From assembly GCA_016868785.1 (NCBI GenBank), contig VGFS01000005.1:1-64000 (forward strand): a stretch of DNA of 64,000 nucleotides. The letters run 5' to 3'. The DNA is from Bacteroidota bacterium. GTDB lineage: Bacteria; Bacteroidota; Bacteroidia; NS11-12g; UBA955. The notes under the pieces were generated by a model. The model was not told the DNA's origin. It did not search any database and worked only from the letters and a program-made list of their open reading frames with translations. Position 1 is the first letter of the stretch, and every line of letters starts with the position of its first letter. Made by a program: the position numbers and the translations under genes. Below are positions 25,111 through 34,796 of this stretch, piece after piece.

Positions 25111-26409
25111 GTGAATGTATTGCTATTAGGATCGGGAGGTCGCGAACATGCTTTTGCCATGAAGATGGCTCAGAGTGATCGGCTGAACAACTTGTATATC
25201 GCCCCGGGAAATGCGGGTACCGCTCAATTCGGAAAAAATGTTTCGTTGAACCCTACAGATGTTGTGGCTGTTTTCCAGTTTTGTAAGGATAACCAAATTC
25301 AGTTGGTGGTTCCAGGAAACGAGGATCCATTGGTGGCAGGCATCAGCGATTACATTGAGGCCCAGGCGGCGCAAGAGGGTTTGGATATTAAAGTGGCAGG
25401 TCCTAGTCATTGGTGCGCCCAGTTAGAGGGCTCAAAGGATTTTTCAAAGGCCTTCATGGGAAGACACGCCATTCCTACGGCGCGATATCAGTCTTTTGCA
25501 CTTTCCCAGTTGGATGAAGCAGCGGCCTTCATGAAAACATTGGAGCCGCCTTATGTTTTGAAAGCCGATGGTTTGGCTGCGGGAAAGGGGGTCATCATCA
25601 CGACATCCTTTGAAGAGGCGATGGAAACGCTGCGTGAAATGACCGATGGTTCAAAATTCGGCAAAGCCGGTGAGGTTGTAGTGATTGAAGAATTTTTGAA
25701 GGGTATTGAGCTGAGTGTCTTTGGAATTAGCGATGGCAAGGATTGGAAGGTCTTGGCATCGGCGAAGGATTATAAGCGCATTTTCGATAACGACGAGGGA
25801 CCAAATACCGGCGGAATGGGTGCGATATCTCCCGTACCGTTTGCCGATGAAGCATTCATGCAAAAGGTGATCGACCGAATTCTGAAACCAACCTATGAGG
25901 GTTTGGTGTCTGAGGGACATCCCTATAAAGGTTTTTTGTTTGTGGGATTGATGAATGTTGGTGGAGATCCTTTTGTGATTGAGTACAATGTGAGAATGGG
26001 CGATCCAGAGACGGAGGCGATATTTCCGCGGTTAAAAACCCCCATGTTGGATCTATTGAAGGCCATGGCCGGTGGTAATTTGGGCGCTGTAGATGTGGCG
26101 TTGGATTCACAGACGGCGGCTACGATTTTCTTGGTTTCGGGTGGATATCCTGGCGACATTGAAAAGGGAAAGGTCATAGAATTCCCGAATGCAGTGGGTG
26201 AAGACCAATGGTTGTTTCATGCAGGAACCAAACAGGAGGGTGAAAGCGTAGTGACCAATGGCGGCCGGGTGATTGCTGTGACTTCATTGGGAGAAGACAT
26301 TCCATCGGCACTCTTGAGGTCGAATACCTTGGCTTCGCAGATTCATTTTGATGGAAAATTCAACCGAACCGATATTGGATTGGATTTGATGAAATATCAC
26401 ACTTTATAA
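25111..26409 (+). CDS. purD: Phosphoribosylamine--glycine ligase
   Basis: PurD (432 aa) joins glycine to phosphoribosylamine, the second step of purine synthesis. The N-terminus VNVLLLGSGGREHAFAMKM fits the family start exactly, and the GTG start is supported by the promoter box 4 nt upstream. The longer frame beginning at 25054 would include the promoter. ATP-grasp motifs are LKADGLAAGKGV, EEFLKGIELSVFGISDG, NTGGMGAISP and EYNVRMGDPETE. Confidence 0.96.
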   Translation: MNVLLLGSGGREHAFAMKMAQSDRLNNLYIAPGNAGTAQFGKNVSLNPTDVVAVFQFCKDNQIQLVVPGNEDPLVAGISDYIEAQAAQEGLDIKVAGPSHWCAQLEGSKDFSKAFMGRHAIPTARYQSFALSQLDEAAAFMKTLEPPYVLKADGLAAGKGVIITTSFEEAMETLREMTDGSKFGKAGEVVVIEEFLKGIELSVFGISDGKDWKVLASAKDYKRIFDNDEGPNTGGMGAISPVPFADEAFMQKVIDRILKPTYEGLVSEGHPYKGFLFVGLMNVGGDPFVIEYNVRMGDPETEAIFPRLKTPMLDLLKAMAGGNLGAVDVALDSQTAATIFLVSGGYPGDIEKGKVIEFPNAVGEDQWLFHAGTKQEGESVVTNGGRVIAVTSLGEDIPSALLRSNTLASQIHFDGKFNRTDIGLDLMKYHTL

Positions 26410-26422
26410 AACGAGAACAGGG

Positions 26423-27037
26423 ATGTCAAAAACACAGTTTTCTCCTTACGATCAGTTTATTAAATCGAGGTTACGCACCCCGGGACAGCTATTTATCAGC
26501 TATTTTCTGCGTGGGTTATTGGTGGTATTACCGGTGGCTATAACCGTGGGAATTTTGGGGTGGCTGTTGAAGGGCGTAGGCAAATATTTGTACTTGGATC
26601 AATTGTCATTTGGTGCGATATTGTTGTACGGCACCTCAGGATTGTTTGCTATTGCCGTGATAGGGTTTTTTACTAAAGGTGTAATTGCTCAGCAAGTCAT
26701 GGGATTTTTTGAGGGTATCATCGAAAAAGCACCGGGGTTGAATTTCATCTTTGGTACAACCAAAGACATGACGGAAGCTTTTGTGGGAGAGAAAAAGAAA
26801 TTCACCAAGCCCGTGGTGGTAGAAATTTCGGAGGGTGTCTATAAAATTGGATTCTTAACCCAAGAGGATATGAGTTCTGTGGGATTGCCAAATTGTTGTG
26901 CGGTTTATCTTCCCTACAGTTACACGTTATCGGGCGAAACTACTGTGGTTGAAAAAAGCAAGGTGCGCAGGATAGACCAGGAAAGTGGGGATGTTACCAA
27001 ATTTGTTTTGAGCGGAGGCGCCACAAACTTGAAATAG
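26423..27037 (+). CDS. DUF502 family membrane protein
   Basis: A 204-aa protein with two transmembrane segments (YFLRGLLVVLPVAITVGILGWLL and FGAILLYGTSGLFAIAVIGFF) followed by a soluble domain with the family pattern KKKFTKPVVVEISEGVYKIGFLTQ and CCAVYLPYSYTLSGETTVV. DUF502 proteins are widespread in bacteria and have no settled function. It starts 13 nt after purD and is probably co-transcribed with it. Confidence 0.88.
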   Translation: MSKTQFSPYDQFIKSRLRTPGQLFISYFLRGLLVVLPVAITVGILGWLLKGVGKYLYLDQLSFGAILLYGTSGLFAIAVIGFFTKGVIAQQVMGFFEGIIEKAPGLNFIFGTTKDMTEAFVGEKKKFTKPVVVEISEGVYKIGFLTQEDMSSVGLPNCCAVYLPYSYTLSGETTVVEKSKVRRIDQESGDVTKFVLSGGATNLK

Positions 27038-27112
27038 TACCGCTGCGGCTGGGGATAATTTTTGGGGCAAAATGGCGTTATACTGTAGATTTAACGCTTT
27101 AATTCGCAAACT

Positions 27113-27820
27113 ATGTTATCACTAGCATTCACCCTGCTTCAAGCGGCTGCGCCGCAAGACTCTGCCGCTGCTAACGCAGCTGCCAAAGCAACTGAACACG
27201 TTTCTGTCCCCGTATTGGAAATCATGACCAAAGGTGGTGTGGTTATGATTTTCTTGGCGTTGTGTATGTTAATCGCCATCTATTTCATCGTTGAGCGTTT
27301 TATTTACATCAACCAACGCACCAAAATGGACCACAACTTGTTGAGTGTAATCAAGGATAACCTCAAAGAAAATCGTCCTGATGCAGCTCTGGCATATTGT
27401 CAACATACCAACACAGCACAAGGACAAGTCATGGCCACGGGTTTAAACTTCTTGGGCAGCAACATGCGTGAAATTGAAAGCGCCATGGAAACCAGAGCCA
27501 ATGTGGAGTTGAGCGCCATGGAAGGTAATTTGAGCTATTTGAGTTTGATTGCCCGTATTGCGCCGATGTTGGGATTCGTAGGAACGATCTGGGGTGTTAT
27601 CAATATTTTCTATACCATCGCCCAAACCAATGGATTGGAAATTGGGGGTATTTCTGAAGGTCTTTACATCAAAATGGTAACCAGTTTCGCCGGTTTGTTG
27701 GTGGGTATCATTTCATTTATTGGCTATCAGTTGTTTGTGCGCAAGGTGGATCGCTTCGCCGAGCGTTTACAAGAACAGAGCTTGAGCTTCTTGGAAGTTC
27801 TTAATAAATCCAACCACTAA
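27113..27820 (+). CDS. exbB: MotA/TolQ/ExbB proton channel protein
   Basis: A 235-aa inner-membrane protein with three transmembrane helices (near residues 40-62, 142-165 and 185-205). The core pattern is ARIAPMLGFVGTIWGVINIFYTIA, the proton-channel signature of the family, and SFAGLLVGIISFIGYQL. With ExbD it forms the motor that energises outer-membrane transport through TonB or an equivalent. No tonB gene is adjacent, so whether the pair serves TonB or a Tol-type system is open. Confidence 0.92.
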   Translation: MLSLAFTLLQAAAPQDSAAANAAAKATEHVSVPVLEIMTKGGVVMIFLALCMLIAIYFIVERFIYINQRTKMDHNLLSVIKDNLKENRPDAALAYCQHTNTAQGQVMATGLNFLGSNMREIESAMETRANVELSAMEGNLSYLSLIARIAPMLGFVGTIWGVINIFYTIAQTNGLEIGGISEGLYIKMVTSFAGLLVGIISFIGYQLFVRKVDRFAERLQEQSLSFLEVLNKSNH

Positions 27821-27831
27821 ACCCTGAGATC

Positions 27832-28278
27832 ATGAGAGTAGGCAGACGAAGACGGGAAGAGGCCGAAGTGGAAGCTTCGTCCATGAACGACATCATGTTT
27901 TTCTTGATGCTGTTCTTTTTGATTGCAAGCACACTGGCCAACCCCAACGTGATCAACATCATGTTGCCTAAAGCATCTACCACCACTCAAATGGAAACCA
28001 AAACGTTGCCATTGACTGTGCGTATCGAAAACAAAGGCACGGATAACGAAGAATTGGGCATTTACATTGAGCAAGATCGTGTGGCTTTTGATGATCTGGA
28101 TGACATTCTCACCGAAGAAAAAGAAAAGGCCGGTGTTTCGGATGAAGGCAAGAGTTTGTTAAACGTAGTGCTGCGTTTGGACAAAGATTTGAAAGTTCAG
28201 GACATGGTAGACGTGATGCAGGTGGGTGCGAATTTGGGTATCAAAATGGTGCTCGCCACCGATAAAACGAGCAAGTAA
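27832..28278 (+). CDS. exbD: ExbD/TolR family biopolymer transport protein
   Basis: A 148-aa protein with a basic cytoplasmic start (RVGRRRREEAEVE), one transmembrane helix carrying the conserved Asp (SSMNDIMFFLMLFFLIAST) and a periplasmic domain. The Asp takes part in proton translocation with ExbB. It starts 11 nt after exbB, and its stop overlaps the next ATG (TAATG), coupling it to the PagL-like gene. Confidence 0.92.
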   Translation: MRVGRRRREEAEVEASSMNDIMFFLMLFFLIASTLANPNVINIMLPKASTTTQMETKTLPLTVRIENKGTDNEELGIYIEQDRVAFDDLDDILTEEKEKAGVSDEGKSLLNVVLRLDKDLKVQDMVDVMQVGANLGIKMVLATDKTSK

Positions 28279-29555
28279 TGGTTCGAAAGTCGCTCGGTTT
28301 GTTGGCATTTTTGCTGCTAAACCTAGTGGCCAGAGCAACCACTTTATCGCCATCTTTGGCGGCATACTCCCCCTTGGGTGACACTGCCCAAGAGTTGGCT
28401 GAAGTGGCTTATCCCCCTTATGTAAATCAAAGTCAAGAGTGGTCAGTACAATCATTTAGGGGATTTTTAGTCCCTCATCATTACGATATGATGGCCATGT
28501 ACAAGCATGTGTCGGGTTTGAGTTTTCGCTACCGCGCAGCGATGAAAGCCCCTGAAGGACAGGGTGCATTTCAAGATAAACTCACTTATGGATTTACTTT
28601 AAATGTGATGGAACTTGGAAGCGAGGTATCGGGGTATGGCATAGGATCTGGCGCGATGCTGATGGCGCAATCCGGTCGCAATGGCTATTTCTTGTTCAGC
28701 ATGGGTCTGGGCTATTTAACCCAAAAATTTGATGCGATTAACAATCCCAGAAACGTGGCAATTGGCAGTCGAATGAATGGAACCATGCAGTTGGGTCATC
28801 ATTGGGAATTGGTGTCGTGGCCCGGGAGAAAATCGCCCCAAAACCAGTCCATTGAACATCTTTGGAAAATCAATTTTGAGTTGGGCATGATGCATTTTAG
28901 CAACGCCAACTGGAGTCAACCCAATTTTGGGATAAACATTCCATACGCGGCATTGGGGATAAAAAAGGCATGGGTGCATAGTTACTTCAGACCTTACAAC
29001 GACAAGCAACGGGAGGGGGTTTATCGCACAGAAATTAGTGATTTGCGCGGATGTCCGAAACGGGGTTGGAAGCATCCTTCAACGTATGAAGTGTGTGGCA
29101 ATCCTGGAGAGCCGGGATGGTCGCATAGCATAGGTTTCAGAATGGGTCGCAGGCAAATTGAACTGGATCAGCGGGCGACTTTTACCAATGTTTTGGTAGA
29201 TTATGTGGCAGAACATGCCACGGGAAGACGCGGTCAAAGATGGCGCTATGGGGTGAATGTCTTTTTTGATAAGTCCTATACCTACACCAAGTTTGTAGTT
29301 CCTTCGGATGCAATTAGATTGAATAAATTTACCGAAGTCGCATTGACTGTCGGACATCGGTGGCAGTTTGGTCGCTGGGGTATTTTGGCTGATGCGGGAT
29401 TTTACGTATACCGTCCGAAAGACATCAAAAGGGCCTATTACGAAGGCGTTGGATTGAGTTACCACATTAATCCACGTTTGCAGGCCATTGCTCGGTTAAA
29501 AGCCCATTTGTCTTCGGCTGATTACATGGAATGGGGCTTGGCCTATACGTTGTGA
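28278..29555 (+). CDS. PagL-like outer-membrane lipid A deacylase family protein
   Basis: A 425-aa protein with signal peptide MVRKSLGLLAFLLLNLVARA and a beta-barrel-like remainder. The PagL signature is present: MMHFSNANWSQPNFGIN with His206 and Ser208 as catalytic candidates and the following Asn residues. Known PagL proteins remove the 3-O acyl chain of lipid A in the outer membrane. This one is more than twice the usual length, with extra barrel-like segments after residue 240 containing cysteines (LRGCPKRGWKHPSTYEVCGNP). The exbD-coupled start is unusual. Catalysis is likely but not proven. Confidence 0.72.
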   Translation: MVRKSLGLLAFLLLNLVARATTLSPSLAAYSPLGDTAQELAEVAYPPYVNQSQEWSVQSFRGFLVPHHYDMMAMYKHVSGLSFRYRAAMKAPEGQGAFQDKLTYGFTLNVMELGSEVSGYGIGSGAMLMAQSGRNGYFLFSMGLGYLTQKFDAINNPRNVAIGSRMNGTMQLGHHWELVSWPGRKSPQNQSIEHLWKINFELGMMHFSNANWSQPNFGINIPYAALGIKKAWVHSYFRPYNDKQREGVYRTEISDLRGCPKRGWKHPSTYEVCGNPGEPGWSHSIGFRMGRRQIELDQRATFTNVLVDYVAEHATGRRGQRWRYGVNVFFDKSYTYTKFVVPSDAIRLNKFTEVALTVGHRWQFGRWGILADAGFYVYRPKDIKRAYYEGVGLSYHINPRLQAIARLKAHLSSADYMEWGLAYTL

Positions 29556-29580
29556 AGTTCAAGGCTGCCGGCACGAAAAG

Positions 29581-30885
29581 TTATAGGGAATATTTTAGGT
29601 ACAATCCCAGCGAATACAACAAATATTGATCGTCTAGGTCGTAAATGGGTTCCAGTCGGCTTTCCAATTGAAATCGTTGAGAAACCAAATGAAACCGCTG
29701 TATGAATCGGGCGGCCACAATTTTTCTGACGGGATTGAAATACATGGGGTTTGTTTCGTTAACGCATTGATAGAAGGGTGCACCCAAGGGAGTTGTGAAT
29801 TTATTGGCTTGGTATCCGGTGAAAATTAGCTGTTGGTTGCGGTTTAAACGGATACCCAAATTCACCATAAAGGCGTTGCCTTCGCGCATGGGCTGAGACA
29901 ATTGGGGAGAAAAATCTTTTTGGTAAAAAGCCCAAGCATTGAGGGAGAACTTGGGAATATTGCAATAATTGGCCTCATTGCGATCCGAAAACAAGGTAAA
30001 TCCGGCAGAATAGGTGCCGCGATTCATCAGGGGTAAAAAATACCGAAAACCCTCACCACCGCGGTGCAGCAACATTAAATAGCCTTGCATTTTGGCATTC
30101 AAGGCGTGCTTGTGTGACTCAAACAATTGATACTCCAATCGGGTACCAAAAGAGATGATTTCTTGTCGGAAAGTATGCGTATCCAACAACTGTCGCCAAT
30201 CCAACCAAGCTTCCGTATCCCAATGTTTTGTTTTCTTAAAGACCTGTGTGCCATATTCTACAGGGCGTTTGAACGCTAAGTCGTAGTTGATCATGGGTTC
30301 AGGCATGTTGTGTTGGGTTTGGGAAATGAGGTTACCGGCAATTAAGGTCCCTTTTTTGGTTTGCAACTTGATTTGCATGATGGGACTGAAGCGCAATTTC
30401 GATTCATATCCCCCAAAATCATACTTGACTAATCCACCCAAGGACAGGGAAATCGACTCTTGATTATCATCTGAGTGCCCCAAGTTCATCTTGCTATACC
30501 CCCACAGCTGATTGCCGAAAAAAGTTTCGCCAGGATTGATGCGCTGTAGATATTCGTTGTCTTTGTTGTAGTGGAGAAAGCCCCAATGGAGTTTCCTACG
30601 AAGGGGTACCATGCCTTGTTCCGTTTCTGCGTAATCTTGGTCGAATTGTGATATCTCATGGCTATTTCCTGCGCGATCAATCCATTGCCTATTGTTGGAA
30701 TCTTGGTCACTGGAAAAGCTGTCGAGGTACTTCGGTTTATGCTTTACAAAATGGTAATAGCGTTTCGGTGTTAGGCTAAAAATATCATTGTTGATTTGTG
30801 CTAAGGCAGCGGGAGCAACGAAGAAGGAAAAAAGACCCAAAAAAACCAAAGGTAGGGATTGGGTGATTGCCCGACGGAGATTCAT
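29581..30885 (-). CDS. Outer-membrane protein, unrecognised, 434 aa
   Basis: Signal peptide with cleavage after ALA (FFVAPAALAQ). The rest shows alternating aromatic and polar strands (KLHWGFLHYNKD, QESISLSLGGLVKYDFGGYESKLRFSP, and YSLGLYLKYSL at the end, finishing in a hydrophobic residue typical of beta barrels). I cannot name the family. It starts 12 nt after the TPR gene and is the last gene of an exporter/TPR/barrel operon. Confidence 0.75.
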   Translation of the reverse strand: MNLRRAITQSLPLVFLGLFSFFVAPAALAQINNDIFSLTPKRYYHFVKHKPKYLDSFSSDQDSNNRQWIDRAGNSHEISQFDQDYAETEQGMVPLRRKLHWGFLHYNKDNEYLQRINPGETFFGNQLWGYSKMNLGHSDDNQESISLSLGGLVKYDFGGYESKLRFSPIMQIKLQTKKGTLIAGNLISQTQHNMPEPMINYDLAFKRPVEYGTQVFKKTKHWDTEAWLDWRQLLDTHTFRQEIISFGTRLEYQLFESHKHALNAKMQGYLMLLHRGGEGFRYFLPLMNRGTYSAGFTLFSDRNEANYCNIPKFSLNAWAFYQKDFSPQLSQPMREGNAFMVNLGIRLNRNQQLIFTGYQANKFTTPLGAPFYQCVNETNPMYFNPVRKIVAARFIQRFHLVSQRFQLESRLEPIYDLDDQYLLYSLGLYLKYSL

Positions 30886-30897
30886 GCTGCAATTAAC

Positions 30898-32880
30898 TCA
30901 ATACCCGCGAATTTTTCTGTATTCACGTCGCGCATCCACCAAATAGACAGAACTGCCATATTTTTCAATGAGTTTTTCAAAGGCGGCCATGGCTTTCTCC
31001 TGGTTGTTGAGTTGATAGGCATAGAGCATACCCAGTTGATACAGGGCATTGTCGGCAAGAATGTCAAAATTAAAAGCCAGTGAGAGTGTTTCAAGCAATT
31101 CAGCGGCTTGGGCGAATTGTCCTTGCTCTTTTCGAATGCGTGCTTTCACATACAGTACCTCGTCTGACAATACGTGCCCAGGATAAGTATTGACTACACT
31201 ATCGAGGTATGCCCATGATTTGTTGTATTGGTGTTGTTTTTCAAACAAAAGTGCTTGTCCGTACCATTTCAAGGCTTGATAGTTGCTATCAATACCGAGG
31301 TTGTCGATGATGACCAGTGCCAGTTCCATTGCGTCATTGCTGATGAGCTGGGTTGTTGCGCTTTTGAGCACATCCAATTGCATGCTAGCCCAATCGAAAT
31401 CGCCGCGATAAAAACTCAATTCAGCCCGTTTAAACTTGGCAAATTGTCCTGTTTCTTCTTCTTTAAAGTCCTTTTCAACTTGCGCGAAGAGCAATTCTGA
31501 GGTCCAAACGTCACCGGCAGCAACCAATACATCGCCCAAGGCCATTTTGATTTTGGCGAGGGATGTTTTTTTCATGTAACTCCCCTCATTGAGGTATTTG
31601 CGGAGTAGTTCTTCTGCTTCATGGCAACTGCTATTGTTCGAAGTTTGTGGGCTAGCTGCGGTGCTTCCCTTCGCAATGTCTGCATGTGAAAAAATCGAAT
31701 CGTATCGAACCAATAATTGGGCAAGTTTTAGGGCATTGTTGAGGGTGGCTTCTTGCGGACCGTAACTTTTCTCAAATTCGCGCATCCGGTTTCTCAGTGA
31801 AATCAGGGTTTCGGTGCTGGGGTTGCTGTTGATGGTTTTTTCGTAGGTTACGTCGATCAGGGCAGATTGACAGGCGGGTAAGTCGAAGCACGATTCTTTG
31901 AGGTTCAGGCAATATTCGAAGCACTGTATGGCCACATTGTATTGTTTGCTCGATTGACAGAGTATCCCCAATTCATAGACGCGCGTGCCATTTTCTTTCA
32001 ATCTTTTGTCGAGCGAGCGGGTATATAAGAAGGCGCTGCTCCAATTTTCTTGTTTGATGAAGGTCCATTTGAGCCCTTCGGACAAAGCGGTAACATCGGG
32101 GTATTCTTGGATTTTTTTTAGCAACAATCGCTGCATAACCATAAAATCGGTACTGTCTGTTACGTGGCTTTCGAATACAGGTCGGATGGTTTCAAAGGGC
32201 AACCCAGACAGCATCATGCTGGTATATTTTTCTAGGCCTTTTTCTCGGTTTCCTGTTTCCATATAGAGCATGGCAAGTTCGTTGGAGATTTCGGGAATTT
32301 CCCCTAGAATTTCTTCTGCGCTTGTAAGCGTGCGAATGGCATAGTCTTTTAGTCCTAGGGATTCAAAGCGATTTGCCACGTACACATGCATATTGCCCAT
32401 TTGTTCGAAGGCTCGGGGCTGGAGTTGGTCTAATATGAGATCTAGTAGTTCGTTGGCCCGGGACAGGTGTTTGGGTTGATCTGGACCTTCGGGATAGGTT
32501 GTATTGACCCAGCATTCATTGATGACCCAATTCAGGGGCTGACTTGATTTTTTGATTTTCTTTTTGATCCATTTGATGGCTTTGTCTTGTTCTCCCAATT
32601 TTACTAGGCATTGGATATAACGCTGTTGGGTATTCTCATCGGTGGGATTCACATCTACCATATCTTCGAACAATACGGCGGCTTTGGCGTATTCATTTTT
32701 TTCAAAAAGTACGTGGGCGAGGGTTAGGTTAGGGTCTATTTCGCCAGCATTCGATGGTTTGGGCTGAGCCCAAAGGGTAATGGAATTAAGAATCAATACC
32801 AAGCAAAAAATGCCACCCAACCTCGTTTTTAAAGAAGGTTGGGCATGGGCTGTTGGGTTGGTAAAAATTCCGACAAACAT
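30898..32880 (-). CDS. Periplasmic or surface TPR-repeat protein, 660 aa
   Basis: The N-terminus has a hydrophobic signal-like segment (IFCLVLILNSITLWAQ) after a positively charged start. The body is a string of tetratricopeptide-like helical repeats, for example LAHVLFEKNEYAKAAVLFEDMVDVNP, LGIDSNYQALKWYGQALLFEKQ and ALYQLGMLYAYQLNNQEKAMAAFEKLIEKY. It lies 14 nt after an ABC exporter gene and 12 nt before a barrel protein gene, so it may help carry the exporter's substrate. The partner is unknown. Confidence 0.8.
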   Translation of the reverse strand: MFVGIFTNPTAHAQPSLKTRLGGIFCLVLILNSITLWAQPKPSNAGEIDPNLTLAHVLFEKNEYAKAAVLFEDMVDVNPTDENTQQRYIQCLVKLGEQDKAIKWIKKKIKKSSQPLNWVINECWVNTTYPEGPDQPKHLSRANELLDLILDQLQPRAFEQMGNMHVYVANRFESLGLKDYAIRTLTSAEEILGEIPEISNELAMLYMETGNREKGLEKYTSMMLSGLPFETIRPVFESHVTDSTDFMVMQRLLLKKIQEYPDVTALSEGLKWTFIKQENWSSAFLYTRSLDKRLKENGTRVYELGILCQSSKQYNVAIQCFEYCLNLKESCFDLPACQSALIDVTYEKTINSNPSTETLISLRNRMREFEKSYGPQEATLNNALKLAQLLVRYDSIFSHADIAKGSTAASPQTSNNSSCHEAEELLRKYLNEGSYMKKTSLAKIKMALGDVLVAAGDVWTSELLFAQVEKDFKEEETGQFAKFKRAELSFYRGDFDWASMQLDVLKSATTQLISNDAMELALVIIDNLGIDSNYQALKWYGQALLFEKQHQYNKSWAYLDSVVNTYPGHVLSDEVLYVKARIRKEQGQFAQAAELLETLSLAFNFDILADNALYQLGMLYAYQLNNQEKAMAAFEKLIEKYGSSVYLVDARREYRKIRGY

Positions 32881-32894
32881 GGTTAGTTATTGAG

Positions 32895-34730
32895 TTATTG
32901 AAAATAATCGCTGGGGTCTATTTGTTGTTCTACCATGCGGCGATACTGTCCTTGAGGTAGTTGCATCAACGTGTCGTGGTTGCCTTGTTCAACAATTTCA
33001 CCTTGCTTAATGAGTGCGATGGTATGGGCATGTCGAATTGTACTGAGTCTGTGTGCTATGACAATGGAGGTGCGATTTTTCATGAGGTTTTGCAGGGCTT
33101 TTTGCACGGCAATTTCACTTTCTGAATCCAGCGCGCTAGTGGCTTCATCGAGAATGAGAATTTTTGGGTCTCTTAAAATGGCTCGAGCGATGGCAATGCG
33201 CTGTTTTTGTCCACCCGAAAGCCTCATTCCGCGGTCGCCCACTTTGGTTTGATATTTTTCAGGGAAGGCTTCGATAAAATCTGCGGCATTGGCGCTGCGC
33301 GCGGCGGATTCAATTTCTGCTTCGGTTGCATCGGGTTTTCCGTATCGAATATTGTCATAGATGCTACCCCCGAACAACAATACTTCTTGTGGAACTAGGG
33401 CAAAACCTTTTCGGTATGCAGCCAAATCAAAGGTGTTGACAGGCAAGTTGTTTAGGCTAATTTCTCCATCTGTGGGATGATAGAATTGGTAGATTAAACT
33501 CGCCAAGGTTGATTTTCCCGAACCTGAGGGACCGACTAAGGCTAGGACTTCACCTGGTTTGATGGTTAGGTTGAGGTTTTTGAAAACAGGAAATTCTGGC
33601 CTTGATGGGTAGGCAAAAGAGACATTTTTCAAAACAATGGGCGATTCCCATTGAGGCATCGGTTGATTTTCCGTTTGTGCGGTTGAGAGCTCTGTGGGGG
33701 TATCGATGAGTTCAAGAACGCGTTCGGTAGACCCCAATGTTTTTTGGATTTGAACAAATTGTTCAGCCATCCCTCCGATGCTACTGCCCACAAAGGCGGT
33801 TAACATCATAAAGTTGAAAAGTTCACCCACGCCCATTTCCCCTGATTGAACCAATCCAAGACCTTGATATATCAGCCAAACAATGGCTCCAAACATGCAA
33901 ATGATAATGAAAGAACTGAAGGTTCCGCGCCAATATCCGCGCATGATGGAGTCCTTTTTCAATTGCCAAGCACTTTGGCCATATCGCTCACTTTCGAATT
34001 GCTCGTTGGTGAATGATTTTACCGACAAGATGCCCGAGAGGGATTCTTCCACGATGACATTATTGGCAGCAGTAGTGTCTTGCAGTTCTTTGGATTTTTT
34101 TCGCAAAAACCGACCAAATACCAGGGCGATAACTATGATTGTAGGGAGGGTGGCAAGCATCATTACGGCCAGTTTGGTAGAGGTAATAAACAGGACCAAA
34201 ACACCGCCCACCAAAACCAAAATTTGCCGCAAAAACATGGCCAGGTTGGTGGTGAAAGCATCTTGAATTTGGGCTATATCGGCAGAAAAACGGCTCAATA
34301 ACTCACCCACTCGGTGTTGGGAATGAAAGGTCATATTTTGTGAGATTACGCTTTTGAATAGGTCCGTGCGCAATCCGTAGGTCATGTCTTCGGTAACCCG
34401 GACATATATGGCAATCCTACCGAAACTGAACACTGCTTGTACGATAAATAGGTAGACGAAATAGACCGCTACTTTCTCAAGGGCCTCTGTATTTGGGGCT
34501 TTTGAAATGCCATGATTGTCGTAGACGAAGGCGCCATCCATGAGTTGTCCGAGCAATTTAGGGAACATCAAAGAGGCTCCGGCTGAGATGGCAAGGAAAA
34601 GGGTGCCAAGCAGAAACCATCCACGGTTTTTGTTCGACATGTAACGAAACAACCGCAAAGAATTTTTGAAGGCTTGTAAAGAAATTTTGGCTTTGGGTAT
34701 GTCGCGATCGAAATTATGGGGTCCTGCCAT
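32895..34730 (-). CDS. ABC exporter (MsbA-type, fused TMD-NBD)
   Basis: A 611-aa half transporter with six transmembrane helices in the first 320 residues, then an ATPase domain: Walker A GPSGSGKST, Q-loop VPQEV, signature LSGGQ, Walker B ILILDEATSALD, and H-loop IAHRLSTIRHAH. It works as a homodimer. Whether the substrate is lipid A core, a glycan or a peptide is unclear. The start at 34730 follows a near-consensus box by 4 nt. The second in-frame ATG was preferred over the first, which lies before the promoter. Divergent from comF. Confidence 0.9.
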   Translation of the reverse strand: MAGPHNFDRDIPKAKISLQAFKNSLRLFRYMSNKNRGWFLLGTLFLAISAGASLMFPKLLGQLMDGAFVYDNHGISKAPNTEALEKVAVYFVYLFIVQAVFSFGRIAIYVRVTEDMTYGLRTDLFKSVISQNMTFHSQHRVGELLSRFSADIAQIQDAFTTNLAMFLRQILVLVGGVLVLFITSTKLAVMMLATLPTIIVIALVFGRFLRKKSKELQDTTAANNVIVEESLSGILSVKSFTNEQFESERYGQSAWQLKKDSIMRGYWRGTFSSFIIICMFGAIVWLIYQGLGLVQSGEMGVGELFNFMMLTAFVGSSIGGMAEQFVQIQKTLGSTERVLELIDTPTELSTAQTENQPMPQWESPIVLKNVSFAYPSRPEFPVFKNLNLTIKPGEVLALVGPSGSGKSTLASLIYQFYHPTDGEISLNNLPVNTFDLAAYRKGFALVPQEVLLFGGSIYDNIRYGKPDATEAEIESAARSANAADFIEAFPEKYQTKVGDRGMRLSGGQKQRIAIARAILRDPKILILDEATSALDSESEIAVQKALQNLMKNRTSIVIAHRLSTIRHAHTIALIKQGEIVEQGNHDTLMQLPQGQYRRMVEQQIDPSDYFQ

Positions 34731-34734
34731 TTTA

Positions 34735-34742
34735 CAAAGTTC
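34735..34742 (-). promoter_or_regulatory. ABC exporter operon -7 box (one mismatch)
   Basis: GAACTTTG on the minus strand ends 4 nt before the ATG at 34730; only the first base differs from TAnnTTTG. Confidence 0.4.
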
Positions 34743-34796
34743 TGCGTTTTTTGCCAAATTGATGGGTGTAAATCGACAATAAGGTGTTTTGGGTTG

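Noticed and set aside
29556-29580. Possible terminator between the PagL-like gene and the convergent barrel gene
   Set aside because: GC-rich bases occur, but no stable stem followed by a T run can be drawn.
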